Positions 6,198 through 7,194 of a stretch of 7,194 nt of DNA are shown here, one piece after another. The position numbers and the translations under genes were made by a program. The notes beneath the pieces were generated by a model. It was not told the origin of the DNA, did no database searches, and saw only the letters and a program-made list of their open reading frames with translations. This DNA is from an uncultured Collinsella sp. (GTDB taxonomy: Bacteria > Actinomycetota > Coriobacteriia > Coriobacteriales > Coriobacteriaceae). The DNA is taken from NCBI GenBank assembly GCA_937981515.1, contig CALJNY010000168.1:1-7194 (forward strand). The letters are read 5' to 3'. The stretch's first letter is position 1; every line of letters starts with the position of its first letter.

Positions 6198-6239
6198 TAC
6201 GGCCCTGCAGCTTATTGAGCTGCGGGGCCGTATTTCGTT
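6198..6239 (+). terminator. Rho-independent terminator of the LacE-like gene
   Basis: TACGGCCC-T-GCAGCT (6198-6212) pairs with AGCTGC-G-GGGCCGTA (6218-6232) over a 5-nt loop. This is a 15-bp stem with one T-G wobble, starting 35 nt after the stop codon and followed by TTTCGTT. The stem is strong and the T-tract is moderate. The opposite strand has no T-run, so it serves the permease gene. Confidence 0.85.
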
Positions 6240-6282
6240 GAGTATCTAATTGAGACAATGAGCGCAACCGTCGTGAGATCGC

Positions 6283-6380
6283 ATTGGCGCTCTCTGATCG
6301 CCGACTCCAGCAGGATCGGTAGGCGATACTTCTGCCCCCTGCCGGCGCAGGGGTACCGCTTTAAAATGACGCGTAAATGA
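6283..6380 (+). pseudogene. Remnant of the 3' end of a DeoR-type gene
   Basis: The stretch 6297-6333 matches 1987-2023 of the intact DeoR gene at 32 of 37 positions, including 16 identical bases in a row, in the same orientation and reading frame. It translates as LIADSSRIGRRYFC, against LIADSSKIGKRDFYTFC in the intact protein (a three-codon gap restores FC). After a few more codons the similarity stops. A second match, ATGACGCGTAAATGA (6366-6380), corresponds to 2214-2228 downstream of the intact gene at 14 of 15 positions. The roughly 190 bp between these two matches at the intact locus are reduced to about 32 bp here. There is no start codon, no helix-turn-helix region and no ribosome-binding site, so it is not a gene. 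A hairpin CCCCTGC-cggc-GCAGGGG (6336-6353) lies inside it. It could derive from this DeoR gene or from a paralogue. Confidence 0.55.
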
Positions 6381-6417
6381 CTTTGGGCAACAAGGATGAG
6401 GCTATTCTGGGATATGA

Positions 6418-7194
6418 CTAGACTCCGTATTTCGTCTTTATGTCCCTTGAGAATGAATCGTAGTCTTCATAGAGCCCCTCTCTGCTTTCATCCTCGGCGT
6501 GGTTTACACGTTCAAGGAGCTTATCCTTTGGAGCCTCTTTTGTTATTGCGGCCTCGCCATCGGGTATTGTGGCTTGCAAGAATAGTTCTAGAGCATGGAC
6601 GTCTTTGAGTATGTAGCCCGTCGAACGACCCGCTCCTGTTTTTTCGATTGCGCTGCAACTAACAAGCTGACCGAGGGTTCGTTTAACGGTTACCTCGCTG
6701 ATATCGGGGCAGTTAGACCGGATGTCGGATTTCTTAATGACGCCGGGTCTCTGTTGAAATAGAACAGCGATGCGCGCCTGCTTCGACATGGGACGAGTGC
6801 TTGATTCAATTAAGGTACGCTGCTCGAGCTGTCGGTAGGCGGCCAGGGTTGTTCCGAGCATGAAACGGATAAAGGGTACTTCGGTGTTTTGATTTTCATT
6901 CCATCCAGTGGAGCTTGCAGCGAGGGCGTTGTAGTAAAGCGCTTTGTTGTCTTCAATAAGTCGTTCGATGCTGATGTAACGCGCAACGTCGTATCCAGTC
7001 TTTTCGAGCAGCAGCGTTGTAAGGAGCCGGCTCATCCTGCCATTGCCATCGTTGAAGGGATGAATGCTAACAAAATCGAAGATAAAGCGGAGCGATATAA
7101 GGAGGGGATCGCAAACTTGGCGAGATAAAGCATCGTTGAGGGATTGGCAAGCTTCTTTAACAAGTCCCGGGGTTGCTAGAGCCGAAGGGGGCCT
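6418..7194 (-). CDS. Fic-domain protein with C-terminal winged helix, 5' end cut by the window edge
   Basis: Fic proteins transfer AMP, or more rarely another nucleotide-derived group, to target proteins. The frame is open to the right edge, so 258 C-terminal residues are visible and roughly 100 N-terminal ones are missing, judging from the usual size of this subfamily. Numbering from the window edge, DPLLISLRFIFDFVSIHPF leads into the complete Fic motif HPFNDGNGRMSRLL (45-58), with catalytic His45, Asp49, Asn51, Arg53 and Arg56 all present, so the core looks functional. Helical segments follow, then a winged-helix region (about 136-196; MSKQARIAVLF, VTVKRTLGQLV, GAGRSTGYIL) and a charged tail. 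The ATG at 7035 lies inside the Fic motif and cannot be the true start. Substrate, partner antitoxin and any inhibitory helix cannot be judged because the N-terminus and upstream gene are outside the window. A toxin-antitoxin or host-modulating role is possible. No clear terminator follows the stop. Confidence 0.92.
   Translation of the reverse strand, partial: RPPSALATPGLVKEACQSLNDALSRQVCDPLLISLRFIFDFVSIHPFNDGNGRMSRLLTTLLLEKTGYDVARYISIERLIEDNKALYYNALAASSTGWNENQNTEVPFIRFMLGTTLAAYRQLEQRTLIESSTRPMSKQARIAVLFQQRPGVIKKSDIRSNCPDISEVTVKRTLGQLVSCSAIEKTGAGRSTGYILKDVHALELFLQATIPDGEAAITKEAPKDKLLERVNHAEDESREGLYEDYDSFSRDIKTKYGV

Noticed and set aside
5521..6267. Minus-strand open frame of 248 codons opposite the IIC/IIB junction of the permease
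   Set aside because: It is the antisense shadow of a confidently identified LacE-like gene and starts inside or beyond that gene's terminator.

Overview
The window looks like a gut actinobacterium of the Coriobacteriia, most likely a Collinsella-type genome. This is inferred from gene style and from the mix of GC-rich housekeeping genes with PTS transporters and dispersed hairpin repeats; no rRNA or marker gene is present to prove it. The galM and DeoR genes on the left look richer in G+C by eye than the GntR gene and the Fic gene further right, which suggests that everything after about position 2240 is accessory DNA.

Layout: (1) 45-77, an intrinsic terminator serving the leftward galM gene. 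(2) 106-1158, galactose mutarotase on the minus strand, divergent from (3) 1363-2127, a DeoR-family sugar-phosphate-responsive repressor. Their 204-bp intergenic region has an extended -10 promoter for the regulator and a G/C-rich dyad. (4) 2128-2399, a convergent intergenic region packed with dyads: a small hairpin, a composite dyad, and two homologous 57-nt inverted-repeat elements whose stems differ by a compensated base pair. (5) 2400-3119, a GntR/HutC-type repressor, and 3192-4112, a conserved probable TIM-barrel protein of unknown activity, apparently one leftward operon. (6) 4113-4467, a divergent control region with a promoter on each strand, an 18-bp operator-like palindrome, and a long-range 11-bp inverted repeat. 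(7) 4468-6162, a lactose/cellobiose-class PTS permease with fused IIC and IIB domains, strongly LacE-like, followed by a strong terminator. (8) 6240-6417, noncoding DNA holding a decayed copy of the 3' end of a DeoR-type gene plus fragments that also occur downstream of the intact DeoR gene. (9) 6418-7194, the C-terminal two thirds of a Fic-domain protein on the minus strand, whose start lies beyond the right edge.

How the parts may work together: the GntR repressor, the unknown protein and the LacE-like permease form a self-contained sugar-uptake module with one shared divergent control region. No EIIA partner, phospho-glycosidase or tagatose-6-phosphate enzyme lies in the window, so the permease must borrow an EIIA from elsewhere and its sugar is unknown. 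The DeoR-type remnants on the far side of the module suggest that it was inserted beside, or recombined into, the region downstream of a DeoR gene. I see no rRNA, tRNA, CRISPR array, integrase or intact insertion sequence. The first 44 bases cannot be assigned to a gene.
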